Source of the DNA: UBA8106 sp964569695
GTDB taxonomy: Bacteria > Acidobacteriota > Vicinamibacteria > Vicinamibacterales > UBA823
Direction: 5' to 3'
Length of the DNA stretch: 64,000 nt
Assembly (NCBI GenBank): GCA_964569695.1
Contig: CAZMUA010000003.1
Span: 62,001-126,000 of the forward strand
Positions 51,746 to 60,820 of the stretch are shown here, piece by piece. Numbering within the stretch: the stretch's first letter is position 1; each line of letters starts with the position of its first letter. A program made the translations under genes and the position numbers. The notes under the pieces are model-generated. The model was not told the DNA's origin. It ran no database searches and saw only the letters and a list, made by a program, of their open reading frames with translations.

Positions 51746-52542
51746 TCCGAGTAGGAACGGTTGCTTATCTCAATGCGAGACCATTGGTGTGGGGTCTTGA
51801 TAACCAGTCAGAGCGATTCCAATTGAGATTTGAGGTGCCATCTAAATGTGCCAGTTTATTGCACGAGAGTGCAGTTGATCTTAGCCTCATACCGTCGATT
51901 GAATATGTGCACCGTCCGGCCTATCAAATAGTTCCAGATGTCGCTATTACATCGCTTGGCTCTGTTGCATCAGTGGCTGTTTTTGCTAACCGTCCTATGG
52001 CAGCAGTTAGAACGATTGCCGTTGATGCTAGCTCACGCACATCAGTGGCTTTGTTACGCGTTTTATGTGCGCAATGGTTCGATATCGAACCAAAGTTTAT
52101 TAGGTTACCCCCAGACATTCCTGCGATGTTGAAGCGATATGATGCCGCCCTTGTCATTGGTGATCCTGCGCTCTTTGCCGATCATGATGCGCTTGGTGTT
52201 GACAAAATCGACTTGGGAGAAGAATGGACTGCGATGACCAACCTGCCATTTGTATGGGCTTTTTGGGCGGGCCGTCCTGGTGTAGTAGCTCCAGATGACA
52301 TATTGGCTTTACAGGTTGCGCGCAATGCTGGCGTTAAGGAAACTGACGCAATTGCGCGAGAATTCTGTGATACCGACGAAGATCAAGTTGAGCTGGGAGC
52401 ACGGTACTTGCGAGAAAATATTGGTTATGTGTTGGACGATGCAGGCCGTGCAGGTTTAAAGAAATTCTTGACGGCCACTAAGGAGCTTGGAGTCATTCAG
52501 GGTGATACCACAGTGACGTTTTATCCGTCTCGGGACGAGTAG
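51742..52542 (+). CDS. mqnA: Chorismate dehydratase MqnA
   Basis: A 266-residue periplasmic-binding-protein-fold enzyme that dehydrates chorismate to 3-enolpyruvylbenzoate, the first step of the futalosine menaquinone route. Markers: RVGTVAYLNARPLVWGL, AVDLSLIPSIEY, VDASSRTSVALLRVL, AALVIGDPAL and the TNLPFVWAFWAGRPG segment. Length is normal. ATG overlaps the preceding MqnE-like stop by four bases (ATGA), and mqnC follows after 37 bases. Confidence 0.95.
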   Translation: MIRVGTVAYLNARPLVWGLDNQSERFQLRFEVPSKCASLLHESAVDLSLIPSIEYVHRPAYQIVPDVAITSLGSVASVAVFANRPMAAVRTIAVDASSRTSVALLRVLCAQWFDIEPKFIRLPPDIPAMLKRYDAALVIGDPALFADHDALGVDKIDLGEEWTAMTNLPFVWAFWAGRPGVVAPDDILALQVARNAGVKETDAIAREFCDTDEDQVELGARYLRENIGYVLDDAGRAGLKKFLTATKELGVIQGDTTVTFYPSRDE

Positions 52543-52579
52543 CAAGGGCGTCATCCTAACAAGCTAGTTTAAAAGTATT

Positions 52580-53794
52580 GTGCATTCCAACAAGTGTGAC
52601 ACTGTTGTTGAAAAGGTCAGGTCGGGTGAGCGACTCTCCCAAGATGACGCCTTAACTCTGTACAAGAATGCGCCCACTCATCTACTTGGTAGATTAGCCA
52701 ACGAAGTTCGTGCTCGACGCCATCCGGAGAAACTCGTTACCTATATCATTGACCGCAATGTGAATTACACGAATATTTGTATCGCCAAATGCAATTTTTG
52801 TGCATTTTATCGACCTGTAGGCGCTAAAGATGGTTACGTTTTAGCCTTTGAACAAATCTTTGAAAAGATTGACGAAACTATTGCTGTTGGAGGAGGGCAA
52901 CTGCTACTCCAAGGCGGTCACAATCCTGACCTTCCGTTGGAGTGGTATGAGGACCTATTTCGAGCCGTCAAGCAACGGTACCCAGGTTTTTGTCTGCATG
53001 CTCTTTCACCCCCTGAGATAGTTCATCTGTCTAGGCTCAGTCAAATTCCAACCTCGACGGTTGTAGAACGATTAATTACTGCTGGCCTTGACAGTATTCC
53101 TGGTGGTGGTGCTGAGATTTTGGTCGACCGGGTGAGAAAGTTGCTGAACTGCTATAACAAGGCCACAACAGAGGAATGGTTGGATGTGATGCGCCATGCT
53201 CACCGTGCAGGATTACGTACGACTGCAACGATGATGTACGGAACGGTTGAACGATTAGAGGAACGAATCGAGCACCTGCTACATCTGCGGGAACTCCAGG
53301 ATGAGACCCATGGTTTTACTGCTTTCATCACATGGAGCTTTCAGCCAAGCTTTACCGAACGCGGTGGTATCGAAGCTACTGGCATTGATTACATCCGAAC
53401 GCTCGCGTTAGCACGATTAGTGCTCGACAATATTGATAACCTACAGGCATCTTGGGTTACACAGGGTGGTAAGATTGGTCAGCTTAGTTTGTTGTATGGT
53501 GCAAACGATATGGGCAGTGTGATGATCGAGGAAAATGTTGTACGCGCGGCTGGTGCTAGTTACTGTATGGATGAAGTTGAAATTGTTCGAAATATTGAGA
53601 ATGCAGGTTATATTGCGAAGCGTCGGAACATGCAGTATGAAATCATCGGCGAGCCTATTTTCCGAGAACGCCACGTGCCTCGCATGACAACCCTGGCAGC
53701 AGTGAGTGCTGATAAGGAGCGGTTGTTTCCACCTGAACTATCGGGGTATGACGCACGCACGCCAATTGGCAAGCGGCAAGGTACCTCAAAATAA
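52580..53794 (+). CDS. mqnC: Cyclic dehypoxanthinyl futalosine synthase MqnC (radical SAM)
   Basis: A 404-residue radical SAM enzyme that cyclises dehypoxanthine futalosine. The cluster motif is Cys67-x3-Cys71-x2-Cys74 (CIAKCNFCAFYRPVG), followed by LLLQGGHNPDLPLEWYE, GLDSIPGGGAEIL and ATMMYGTVE. GGHNPDLP and GGGAEIL separate MqnC from most other radical SAM families; MqnE is the closest relative. GTG start at 52580. It is the true radical enzyme of the cluster and the reference for the cysteine-free relative at 50834-51745. Confidence 0.94.
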   Translation: MHSNKCDTVVEKVRSGERLSQDDALTLYKNAPTHLLGRLANEVRARRHPEKLVTYIIDRNVNYTNICIAKCNFCAFYRPVGAKDGYVLAFEQIFEKIDETIAVGGGQLLLQGGHNPDLPLEWYEDLFRAVKQRYPGFCLHALSPPEIVHLSRLSQIPTSTVVERLITAGLDSIPGGGAEILVDRVRKLLNCYNKATTEEWLDVMRHAHRAGLRTTATMMYGTVERLEERIEHLLHLRELQDETHGFTAFITWSFQPSFTERGGIEATGIDYIRTLALARLVLDNIDNLQASWVTQGGKIGQLSLLYGANDMGSVMIEENVVRAAGASYCMDEVEIVRNIENAGYIAKRRNMQYEIIGEPIFRERHVPRMTTLAAVSADKERLFPPELSGYDARTPIGKRQGTSK

Positions 53795-53809
53795 ATTTTC
53801 CGCTTTACC

Positions 53810-55048
53810 ATGCATCGCTATCGGGCGTCTTGGCTTCTGCCCATCATCGGACCACCACTTAAGGATGGTTGGGTTGATGTGGATAACGGGCGGATTATCT
53901 CCGTCGGCTGGCCTGATCAGGAGGTACCCGGGTCAGGTAAACCTCTAAATCACAGGGATGATCTGAAGCAAATTGATCTTGGTAGCGTGGCAGTCATGCC
54001 TGGATTGGTTAATGCGCATACCCATCTTGAACTTTCGGCATTGGCTGGTGAAGTTCCAGCTGCATCGGCGATGCCACATTGGGTGGAAGATCTTCTTGCT
54101 CGTCGTATTGAACTCAAGCCGGACGGCGATGCCTCCATCAGGGAAGCGATTAAACAACTCCGTCAGAGCGGAACCGTACTCGTTGGAGATGTTAGTAACA
54201 CGTTGGCGTCATTTAAACCCCTAGTCGATAGTCAGCTTGCAGCAGTGGTCTTTCGCGAAATTATTGGATTCCGCTCTGCTGATGCGGTCAAGCTCGTAGA
54301 GCAGGCTTGTCGTGAGCTGATGGCTTTGGTCACTAATAATCGAGTTCGCACGTCACTCGCGGCTCATGCCCCGTACTCAGTCTCATCGAAAGTCTGCGAG
54401 ATGATTCGCTCTACGGTCGATCGTTGGCCTGGTGCACCACGGAGTATTCATCTGGCTGAATCTGTTGAGGAAGTTGACTTCTTGCAGACCGGATCAGGTC
54501 CTTGGAAAGAGTTGCTTATTCGACTCGGCGCTTGGGATTCGGAGTGGACTCCACCAGGTTGTAGCCCAACCGATTTTCTGAGAGCAGTGGGTTGGTTGGA
54601 CGATCGTGCAATCGTGGTACATGGTGTCCAACTGAAGTCCGAGGATTTATGCACCTTGGGCGAAGCGGGAGTAACCCTAGTTGCATGTCCGCGTAGCAAT
54701 GAATGGACTGGCGCAGGTCAATCACCGGTGGCAAGTTTCTACGAAGCTGGCGTACGTGTAGCGATTGGGACGGACAGTCTCGCAAGTACCGCAGATCTTA
54801 ACCTGTTTACCGAATTAGCTGCTGTCAGGCGATTGGCTCCGGATGTAGCGGGTCGTACAATCCTCGAGAGTGCTACAAGGCAAGGTGCACGGGCACTAGG
54901 GTTTGGAGATGACTACGGATCAATTGAGCTTGGCAAACGAGCAGATTTAATTGCGGTACAGCTTCCCGATATCGTGGAAGATGTGGAAGAATATCTACTA
55001 AGTGGCATTCAACCTCACCAGGTGCTATGGATTTGTGATCAGCAGTAA
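53810..55048 (+). CDS. Amidohydrolase, probable aminofutalosine deaminase
   Basis: A 412-residue metal-dependent hydrolase of the ATZ/TRZ-SAH deaminase group. Metal-binding NAHTHLELS (HxH), a Glu/His segment SIHLAESVEE, VVHGVQL and the closing AIGTDSLAST with the catalytic Asp are all present. In the aminofutalosine branch, an amidohydrolase deaminates 6-amino-6-deoxyfutalosine (MqnX), and this gene sits directly after mqnC, so that is the likely role. Other deaminase substrates cannot be excluded from sequence alone. ATG at 53810. Confidence 0.82.
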   Translation: MHRYRASWLLPIIGPPLKDGWVDVDNGRIISVGWPDQEVPGSGKPLNHRDDLKQIDLGSVAVMPGLVNAHTHLELSALAGEVPAASAMPHWVEDLLARRIELKPDGDASIREAIKQLRQSGTVLVGDVSNTLASFKPLVDSQLAAVVFREIIGFRSADAVKLVEQACRELMALVTNNRVRTSLAAHAPYSVSSKVCEMIRSTVDRWPGAPRSIHLAESVEEVDFLQTGSGPWKELLIRLGAWDSEWTPPGCSPTDFLRAVGWLDDRAIVVHGVQLKSEDLCTLGEAGVTLVACPRSNEWTGAGQSPVASFYEAGVRVAIGTDSLASTADLNLFTELAAVRRLAPDVAGRTILESATRQGARALGFGDDYGSIELGKRADLIAVQLPDIVEDVEEYLLSGIQPHQVLWICDQQ

Positions 55049-55089
55049 TATCTTTCTGTGAGAACTAGTAAGAATGAGGACAGAAGATA

Positions 55090-55944
55090 ATGTTTGAACG
55101 CCTGACCACCTACGGGTCGTTCATACGATTCAGCCATTCGGTATTTGCATTACCTTTCGCCTTGACTGGGGTTTTATTGGCGTCTAGGCACACTCCTGTG
55201 ACGATAACGACACTACTCTGGATTATTGCTGCAATGGTGTCTGCGCGGGCTGCGGCAATGGGATTTAATCGGCTAGTTGATTCTCGTTACGATGCACTCA
55301 ACTCACGCACAGCCGACAGAGAGATGCCTCGTGGAGTCATTTCAAAACGTGCAGGTGCCGTTTTCGTCATCTTTAGTTCAATAATCTTCATGGCCGTGAC
55401 TTTTCAATTGTCCTGGCTTTGTTTCATCTTATCTCCGGTCGCCCTTAGTATTGTGTTCTGGTATTCACTGGCAAAAAGATACACGGCCTTTACACAACTA
55501 TTCCTTGGATTGGCGATGGCTGTAGCACCCATTGGCGGCTGGCTCGCAGCAGGTGGGCGTGGCGGTTTGGAGCCATGGCTTCTTGGTTTGGCGATCGGGG
55601 CTTGGGTTGCTGGCTTCGACGTGCTGTATGCATGTCAGGATTTTGATTTCGATCGAAAATACGGTCTCAGATCGATTCCTGCGCGTTACGGAATTCAGGC
55701 AGCGCTCACTATTTCACGAAGTATGCATGTCATAGCAGTAATGGCTTTAGCATCCCTGGTGATGGTTGTTCCACTTGGCGCTGTTTATTTGACCGGGGTC
55801 GCATTTGTCGGAGCCTTGCTTGCCTATGAACAGTCCCTTGTTAAAGCGAATGATTTATCAAGAATCAAACAAGCCTTCGACCTGAATGGATATGTGGGAT
55901 TCGTTTATCTGTTGATTACCGCGGTGGCGCTATATGTCGACTAA
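55090..55944 (+). CDS. UbiA-family prenyltransferase (MqnP-like)
   Basis: A 284-residue integral membrane protein with about eight helices. The two Asp-rich motifs of the family are MGFNRLVDSRYDALNSRTADREMPRG and DVLYACQDFDFDRKYGL (the second reads CQDFDFD). It attaches the isoprenoid tail to the naphthoate head group. The futalosine cluster context favours menaquinone; UbiA for ubiquinone has a different neighbourhood. It overlaps the UbiX-like gene by 11 bases. Confidence 0.9.
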   Translation: MFERLTTYGSFIRFSHSVFALPFALTGVLLASRHTPVTITTLLWIIAAMVSARAAAMGFNRLVDSRYDALNSRTADREMPRGVISKRAGAVFVIFSSIIFMAVTFQLSWLCFILSPVALSIVFWYSLAKRYTAFTQLFLGLAMAVAPIGGWLAAGGRGGLEPWLLGLAIGAWVAGFDVLYACQDFDFDRKYGLRSIPARYGIQAALTISRSMHVIAVMALASLVMVVPLGAVYLTGVAFVGALLAYEQSLVKANDLSRIKQAFDLNGYVGFVYLLITAVALYVD

Positions 55945-56551
55945 CGAACTGAGGCCGCGAATGGCAGTTGGCATTACTGGAGCTAGCGGCGCAGCATATG
56001 CTACCCGAACTCTGGCCTCACTGTTGTCACGTGGATACCACGTCGAATTAGTCATTACCGAATTCGGTCGTCGACTTATCTTGGACGAGCTTGGTGAACA
56101 GACGAATCCAGATCAGTTCATGTCATTTCTAACGGAAAGATATGGATCAGAAGTCAGTAGGGGAGAATTGACGGTCTGGAGTAATAAGGATTTAGGCGCT
56201 GGCATTGCGAGTGGCAGCCATCGGTGTGATGGGATGGTAATCGTGCCCTGTTCGATGAAGACGTTAGCCGGAGTCGCCCACGGACTTTCTCGTAGTCTTG
56301 TGGAGCGGGCCGCGGATGTCATGCTCAAGGAAAAGCGACCGCTCGTGATCGTGCCAAGAGAGACGCCAATGAGTTTACCCCAACTTAGGAATATGGTGTT
56401 ATGTGCCGAAGCCGGCGCCACTGTTCTACCGGCGATGCCCGCATTTTATCAAGGGCCAAAGACACTGGATGATCTCGCTGATTTCATTGCCGGTAAGATT
56501 TTGGGTGCGCTCGGATTAGATCAAGATCTTTACCAGCCATGGAAGGAATAA
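55934..56551 (+). CDS. ubiX: UbiX-family flavin prenyltransferase
   Basis: A 205-residue flavodoxin-like enzyme that prenylates FMN to make the cofactor of UbiD-type decarboxylases. Motifs: VGITGASGAAYATR (FMN and phosphate loop), CSMKTLAGVAHG, KRPLVIVPRETPMS and AMPAFYQGPKTLDDL. It serves the UbiD-like enzyme encoded at 49.4 kb. ATG at 55934 overlaps the UbiA-like gene by 11 bases, and it overlaps the menG start by 13 bases. Confidence 0.95.
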   Translation: MSTNELRPRMAVGITGASGAAYATRTLASLLSRGYHVELVITEFGRRLILDELGEQTNPDQFMSFLTERYGSEVSRGELTVWSNKDLGAGIASGSHRCDGMVIVPCSMKTLAGVAHGLSRSLVERAADVMLKEKRPLVIVPRETPMSLPQLRNMVLCAEAGATVLPAMPAFYQGPKTLDDLADFIAGKILGALGLDQDLYQPWKE

Positions 56552-57276
56552 CACGTCATTCTGGTTCAATACAGAAGAACGCTGCTCGCATTGCAGGCAT
56601 GTTTGATGCGATCGCGCCCCAGTACGATCTCTTAAATAATCTACTAAGCGTTGGAATGGACCGACGATGGAGAGATAAGGCCGTTGAGGTACTACAGTTG
56701 GCCGGCGATGAAACCATGCTTGATCTTTGCACGGGTACAGCTGATCTGGCTTTGACAGCTGTTCGAAGAACCGAGGGATCGCTAAAACAGGTTGTGGGTA
56801 TTGACTTTGCTGCAGGGATGCTGAGTCTCGGCCAGGCAAAAGTGCGTCGGAAAGGTCACGAAGATTCCTTGCATCTGGTTCGGGGAGACGCTTCCTCGAT
56901 ACCGCTGACTACAGCTTCTGTGGACGCAGCAGCTATCGGTTTTGGAATTCGTAACGTGGAGGACCCAGCCGCTGTTTGTGCTGAATTGCGGCGCGTTCTA
57001 AATCCAGGCGGACGCCTGGCGATTCTAGAGTTCGGGTTTCCTTCGCTACCGGTATTGCGGCACGTATACCAGTGGTACTTTACACGCATCTTACCAAGCA
57101 TTGGACATCTGATCTCACGGCATCCTGAAGCCTACAGTTATCTGCCGGCGTCAGTGAGCTCATTTCTTGTGCCAGAGGCGTTTACTGGATTATTGCGACG
57201 AGCAGGTTTTGATCGTATTCGCGACCTAAGACTCAGCTGCGGAATTGTGCATTTGTATGTCGCTGTAAAGCCATAA
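56539..57276 (+). CDS. menG: Demethylmenaquinone methyltransferase
   Basis: A 245-residue SAM-dependent methyltransferase of the UbiE/MenG family: FDAIAPQYDLLNNLLSVGMDRRWR, the SAM loop MLDLCTGTADLAL, GIDFAAGMLSLGQ, IGFGIRNVEDP and a C-terminal GIVHLYVAVKP. It does the last step of menaquinone synthesis. The ATG lies 13 bases inside the upstream ubiX frame. A hairpin with T-run overlaps its stop codon. Confidence 0.95.
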   Translation: MEGITRHSGSIQKNAARIAGMFDAIAPQYDLLNNLLSVGMDRRWRDKAVEVLQLAGDETMLDLCTGTADLALTAVRRTEGSLKQVVGIDFAAGMLSLGQAKVRRKGHEDSLHLVRGDASSIPLTTASVDAAAIGFGIRNVEDPAAVCAELRRVLNPGGRLAILEFGFPSLPVLRHVYQWYFTRILPSIGHLISRHPEAYSYLPASVSSFLVPEAFTGLLRRAGFDRIRDLRLSCGIVHLYVAVKP

Positions 57277-57284
57277 GGCTTTTT
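57267..57284 (+). terminator. Candidate intrinsic terminator of the menaquinone cluster
   Basis: AAAGCC (57267-57272), loop ATAA and GGCTTT (57277-57282) form a 6-bp stem, followed by T residues (57280-57284). The menG stop TAA is in the loop. The stem is short, so termination may be partial. Confidence 0.45.
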
Positions 57285-57314
57285 GTTAGGTCTAGATGTC
57301 TAAAAAGATGTAAT

Positions 57315-57323
57315 TGCTATAAT
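57315..57323 (+). promoter_or_regulatory. Extended -10 promoter before the tonB-like gene
   Basis: TGC TATAAT is a perfect -10 with TG extension, 14 bases before the ATG at 57338, directly after the menG terminator candidate. There is no good -35. It would start a short-leader or near-leaderless transcript. Confidence 0.5.
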
Positions 57324-57337
57324 TAGAAGATCTACTC

Positions 57338-58423
57338 ATGTATTTTGAGCTTGAAAGTTCTCGGCCGGATACACAAACTGTCGACGGGGCGATGTCGAGG
57401 CGAGAAAGCCTACTTATTTCACTGCTCGCTCATGTGGTGATTCTATTGGCAATTTGGATCGTTCCAACATTGCCGTTTGTACAAGAAGCTGTCAAGCGAC
57501 GCGCTGAGGATATGGCGCGTCGACAGGAACAACAGCTGGCACTACAGCGTCAACAAGAAAAAGAGGAACGTCGAATCGTGTTTGTCGAGCCACTCTTCGA
57601 TATTCTGTCTCCAACGCCACCTGAACAAGGATTTCTTTCTGATGAAGATCGAGTAGCTCGGGCACCAGAGCGGGCGCTTGAACCGGAGAACTCTCTTCCT
57701 TTTGCGCGTGGCAATTCATTTGCTCCGGTTGTGGCTCCTGAATTATTGGAAGTACCTCGTGGTGATGGGATGGCATCAGAGCCAGCCGAAGGTGAAGATT
57801 TTGGCGAGGAGGAATCAGTAGCAACCGCTTCGTCTGAGGTGAATACTGATAGCTCTGAAGCTTCTAATCAAGACGATAGCAAGCGTGAGTTAGACGGTTC
57901 TGAAGATACAGGAATTCTTGAGTTTCCAGAGGGACCGAATGAGGTGGCGCGCGCAGCTACCAGCACACCAGAAGTTGGTGAGACAAGGGTGGCACCACCG
58001 CTTGCCGGTGGTTCCCTTGGTGACTCGATTCGAAATATCGAACGGTTTATTGATCAGGAAACCTTCAATAACCCTGGCGGAGGCGAGGGAGAATTTGGTC
58101 CGTCGATTCAGTTCAATACATACGGTGTGGAATTTGGACCATGGGTTCGTCGTTTCATTGCCCAAATAAAACGTAACTGGATGTTGCCACAAGCGGCGAT
58201 GACCTTCAAAGGGCACTCTGTCTTAACATTTAATGTTCATAAGAATGGGGCGCTAACTGACGTAACGGTGCTTGAGCCATCGGTCTATTCATCGTTTAAC
58301 ACTTCTGCCCGCAATGCCTTGATGGCATCGAATCCGACACAGCCACTGCCGCAAGAATATCCTGTGAACACTGCGTTTTTTACGGTCACTTTCTATTACA
58401 ATGAACCAATTCCAGGCTACTAA
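57338..58423 (+). CDS. TonB-like energy transducer (C-terminal TonB domain)
   Basis: A 361-residue bitopic protein with one membrane helix (about residues 26-46; SLLAHVVILLAIWIVP), a charged coil rich in Gln/Arg/Glu (48-80), a long acidic, Pro/Ser/Glu-rich periplasmic linker (about 90-235) and a C-terminal TonB-like domain (about 268-358: IKRNWMLPQAAMTFKGHSVLTFNVHKNG then TVLEPSV). It may transmit proton-motive force to outer-membrane transporters, or act in a TolA-like way; the linker is less Pro-Lys-rich than in E. coli TonB. No exbB/exbD genes are in the window. Confidence 0.85.
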   Translation: MYFELESSRPDTQTVDGAMSRRESLLISLLAHVVILLAIWIVPTLPFVQEAVKRRAEDMARRQEQQLALQRQQEKEERRIVFVEPLFDILSPTPPEQGFLSDEDRVARAPERALEPENSLPFARGNSFAPVVAPELLEVPRGDGMASEPAEGEDFGEEESVATASSEVNTDSSEASNQDDSKRELDGSEDTGILEFPEGPNEVARAATSTPEVGETRVAPPLAGGSLGDSIRNIERFIDQETFNNPGGGEGEFGPSIQFNTYGVEFGPWVRRFIAQIKRNWMLPQAAMTFKGHSVLTFNVHKNGALTDVTVLEPSVYSSFNTSARNALMASNPTQPLPQEYPVNTAFFTVTFYYNEPIPGY

Positions 58424-58448
58424 TAATTGTTGAGTATGTGTGTCAAAC

Positions 58449-58495
58449 GTGTAATGTTGAAACTGTTTTTCATGGCTCGGTTCGTCCCATTACAC
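58449..58495. repeat. Inverted repeat downstream of the tonB-like gene
   Basis: GTGTAATG (58449-58456) and CATTACAC (58488-58495) are exact inverted 8-mers 31 bases apart. A T-rich tract (58500-58515) follows, so the pair could form a loose terminator hairpin, or act as a binding site ahead of miaA. Confidence 0.35.
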
Positions 58496-58564
58496 TTCCA
58501 CATTTTTATTTTTCCCGCTGAGTTGTTTGATTACGACGCGCATTAGGGATCTTGGGGTTAATAC

Positions 58565-59506
58565 GTGGACCTAAAGATGTCGTCGCGGCTTGTTGCTATC
58601 GTTGGACCAACGGCGACCGGCAAGAGTGAACTTGCGATAGCTCTAGCGGAATACCTCGACGGTGAGATCGTTAGCTGCGATTCAACCGCTGTATATCGTG
58701 GTTTTGATATTGGCACTGACAAAGTTCCGATTGAAAGGCGACAAGGCGTTCCACACCACTTGATTGATGTTGCAGATCCTTATGAATCTTACTCGGCGGC
58801 TCGATATGCGACTGAGGCATCGGCAGTGGTACGTGCGATCGTTAACCGAGGACGTCTACCAATTCTGGTTGGCGGTAGCGGTTTGTATTACCGAGCATTA
58901 ACTAGGGGTTTATTTCCGGGTCCGAGTCGTGATGCGGCGCTTCGGAACAGGTTGGAACGAATTTCCGAAAGGCGAGGTGTTGAACACCTTCATCGAATGG
59001 TTGGTCGGGTTGATCCGGACTCGGCTTGTCGAATTCAAGTACGTGATGAGAGGCGACTAATTAGAGCACTTGAAGTGTACTACTTGACTGGTAAATCTTT
59101 GACCGCACACTTTGCTGAAACGCGTTCACCTCTTTCTGATTTCATAGTCATAGGTATTGGTTTGCGACAGTCGCGAGAGCAAACTGCGGCTAAGGTGGCT
59201 CAACGGGTAGAGGAACAGTTTGCTGCTGGTTTGCTTGATGAGATTCATTTGCTACGCGCGCGTGGTGTGCCTGACACGGCCCCACCATTTGGCGGAATGG
59301 TTTATCGGCAGGCGCTGGCGTTTCTGAATGGTTTTGGCGACGAGGCCAGTACACGAGAACTCATCGTGCGTGAGAATCAACGTTACGCGCGGCGCCAGTT
59401 GATTTGGTTCAGGAAAGAGCCTAATCTACAGTGGATTCAGGTTGAGAACGATCCAGCACTGACATTTATCAAATCTAAGCAAATAATTCATGCTCTTGAA
59501 GATTAG
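58565..59506 (+). CDS. miaA: tRNA dimethylallyltransferase
   Basis: A 313-residue enzyme that adds a dimethylallyl group to A37 of tRNAs reading U-starting codons. P-loop VGPTATGKSELAIALAE, DSTAVYRGFDIGTDK, the GVPHHLIDVADPYESYSAARY segment, GGSGLYYRALTRGL and RYARRQLIWFRKE are all typical. GTG start at 58565; ATG at 58577 (starting MSSRLVAIVG) is equally plausible. Deoxynucleotide-related genes (deoB, a dGTPase) follow. Confidence 0.95.
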   Translation: MDLKMSSRLVAIVGPTATGKSELAIALAEYLDGEIVSCDSTAVYRGFDIGTDKVPIERRQGVPHHLIDVADPYESYSAARYATEASAVVRAIVNRGRLPILVGGSGLYYRALTRGLFPGPSRDAALRNRLERISERRGVEHLHRMVGRVDPDSACRIQVRDERRLIRALEVYYLTGKSLTAHFAETRSPLSDFIVIGIGLRQSREQTAAKVAQRVEEQFAAGLLDEIHLLRARGVPDTAPPFGGMVYRQALAFLNGFGDEASTRELIVRENQRYARRQLIWFRKEPNLQWIQVENDPALTFIKSKQIIHALED

Positions 59507-59563
59507 GGTGATGTTTTAATGGGTTCCTGCCAGCCTATCCTATGATCCTCCCGACGTAACCAC

Positions 59564-60739
59564 GTGTCTTCAGAATCTCAGCGATACCTCCGTGCAATCA
59601 TGATTGTCCTTGATGGCGCTGGTATTGGAGCGTTGCCCGATGCGGGTCTTTATGGTGACGAGCATAGCAATACGATCGGTAATGTTGCGAAGCGGGTGTC
59701 ATTGGCAATACCGACGCTTCGAGCCCTTGGGCTGGGTTCTCTCGTAGAACTAGGTGGTTCCAGGCCAGCGAGGCCGCAGGCTGCAATCGGTAAAATGGCC
59801 GAAGTGTCAGCGGGAAAGGACTCTGTGACAGGACATTGGGAATTAATGGGCGTTACTACGACGCGTGCTTTTCCAGTGTTTCCGAATGGTTTTCCTGAAT
59901 CGAGTATTCATGAATTCGAACAGAAAATTGGGCGGTCAGTTATGGGTAATGTTGCTGCCTCTGGAACGGAAATTATCAAGAAACTTGGTGCAGAACATCT
60001 ATCAACGGGCTCACCCATTGTATATACGTCGGCCGATAGCGTCTGCCAAATAGCTGCACACGAAGATGTTATTCCAGTGGACTTACTGTACCGGTTTTGT
60101 GAAACGGCCTACGATGTTATGGTTGAAGGAATTGGAGTCGGTCGAGTTATAGCGCGACCGTTCACTGGACCGATTGGTTCGTTTCGACGGACAGCTCAGC
60201 GTCGGGATTTTGCCCAGCCTCCTTCAGGATTAACGCTGCTAGACCGTGTGCATGCAGAAGGTCTACCTGTGGTGGCTATTGGGAAGGTAAGTGACTTGTT
60301 TGCTGGTCGAGGAATTTCCGAGTCGGTACATACAGACTGCGATGATGAAGTGATGACAGCGTTGAATAGCGGTATGAGAAAAACGACTCGCGGACTGCTT
60401 GTTGCAAATTGTGTCGATTTCGATACGGTTTATGGACACCGTAATGACGTAGTTGGTTATGCGGCTAATCTCGAGCGTTTCGATAGGCACTTACTGGAAC
60501 TTTTACCATGTGTGGGACCCAATGATTTATTGGTAATTACGGCAGATCACGGTAATGACCCCACGACACCAGGCAGTGACCATTCTCGCGAGTATGTACC
60601 ACTTTTGGTTGTTGGAAGGAAAATCAGAAACATTGACCTAGGCGTGCGTCATTCATTTGCTGATGTTGGCCAGACATTGTCTCAAGCGTTGGGTGTTCCC
60701 TCGGTGGATTCTGGCGATAGTTTTATTGACGCCTTGTGA
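59564..60739 (+). CDS. deoB: Phosphopentomutase
   Basis: A 391-residue alkaline-phosphatase-fold mutase that interconverts ribose-1- or deoxyribose-1-phosphate and the 5-phosphate. Metal-binding MIVLDGAGIGALPDA, catalytic Thr in GKDSVTGHWELMG, and ITADHGNDPTTPGSDHSREYVPLLV are intact. GTG start at 59564. It links nucleoside breakdown to the pentose phosphate pathway and would pair functionally with nucleoside phosphorylases such as the one at 31.9 kb. Confidence 0.95.
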   Translation: MSSESQRYLRAIMIVLDGAGIGALPDAGLYGDEHSNTIGNVAKRVSLAIPTLRALGLGSLVELGGSRPARPQAAIGKMAEVSAGKDSVTGHWELMGVTTTRAFPVFPNGFPESSIHEFEQKIGRSVMGNVAASGTEIIKKLGAEHLSTGSPIVYTSADSVCQIAAHEDVIPVDLLYRFCETAYDVMVEGIGVGRVIARPFTGPIGSFRRTAQRRDFAQPPSGLTLLDRVHAEGLPVVAIGKVSDLFAGRGISESVHTDCDDEVMTALNSGMRKTTRGLLVANCVDFDTVYGHRNDVVGYAANLERFDRHLLELLPCVGPNDLLVITADHGNDPTTPGSDHSREYVPLLVVGRKIRNIDLGVRHSFADVGQTLSQALGVPSVDSGDSFIDAL

Positions 60740-60820
60740 TTGATGTTCGCGGTTTGAAAGTTGCCATGTCTACTTTTCAAGTGAGTTAGCGCTAAACTTT
60801 TACAGAGAAGCTATTTATAT

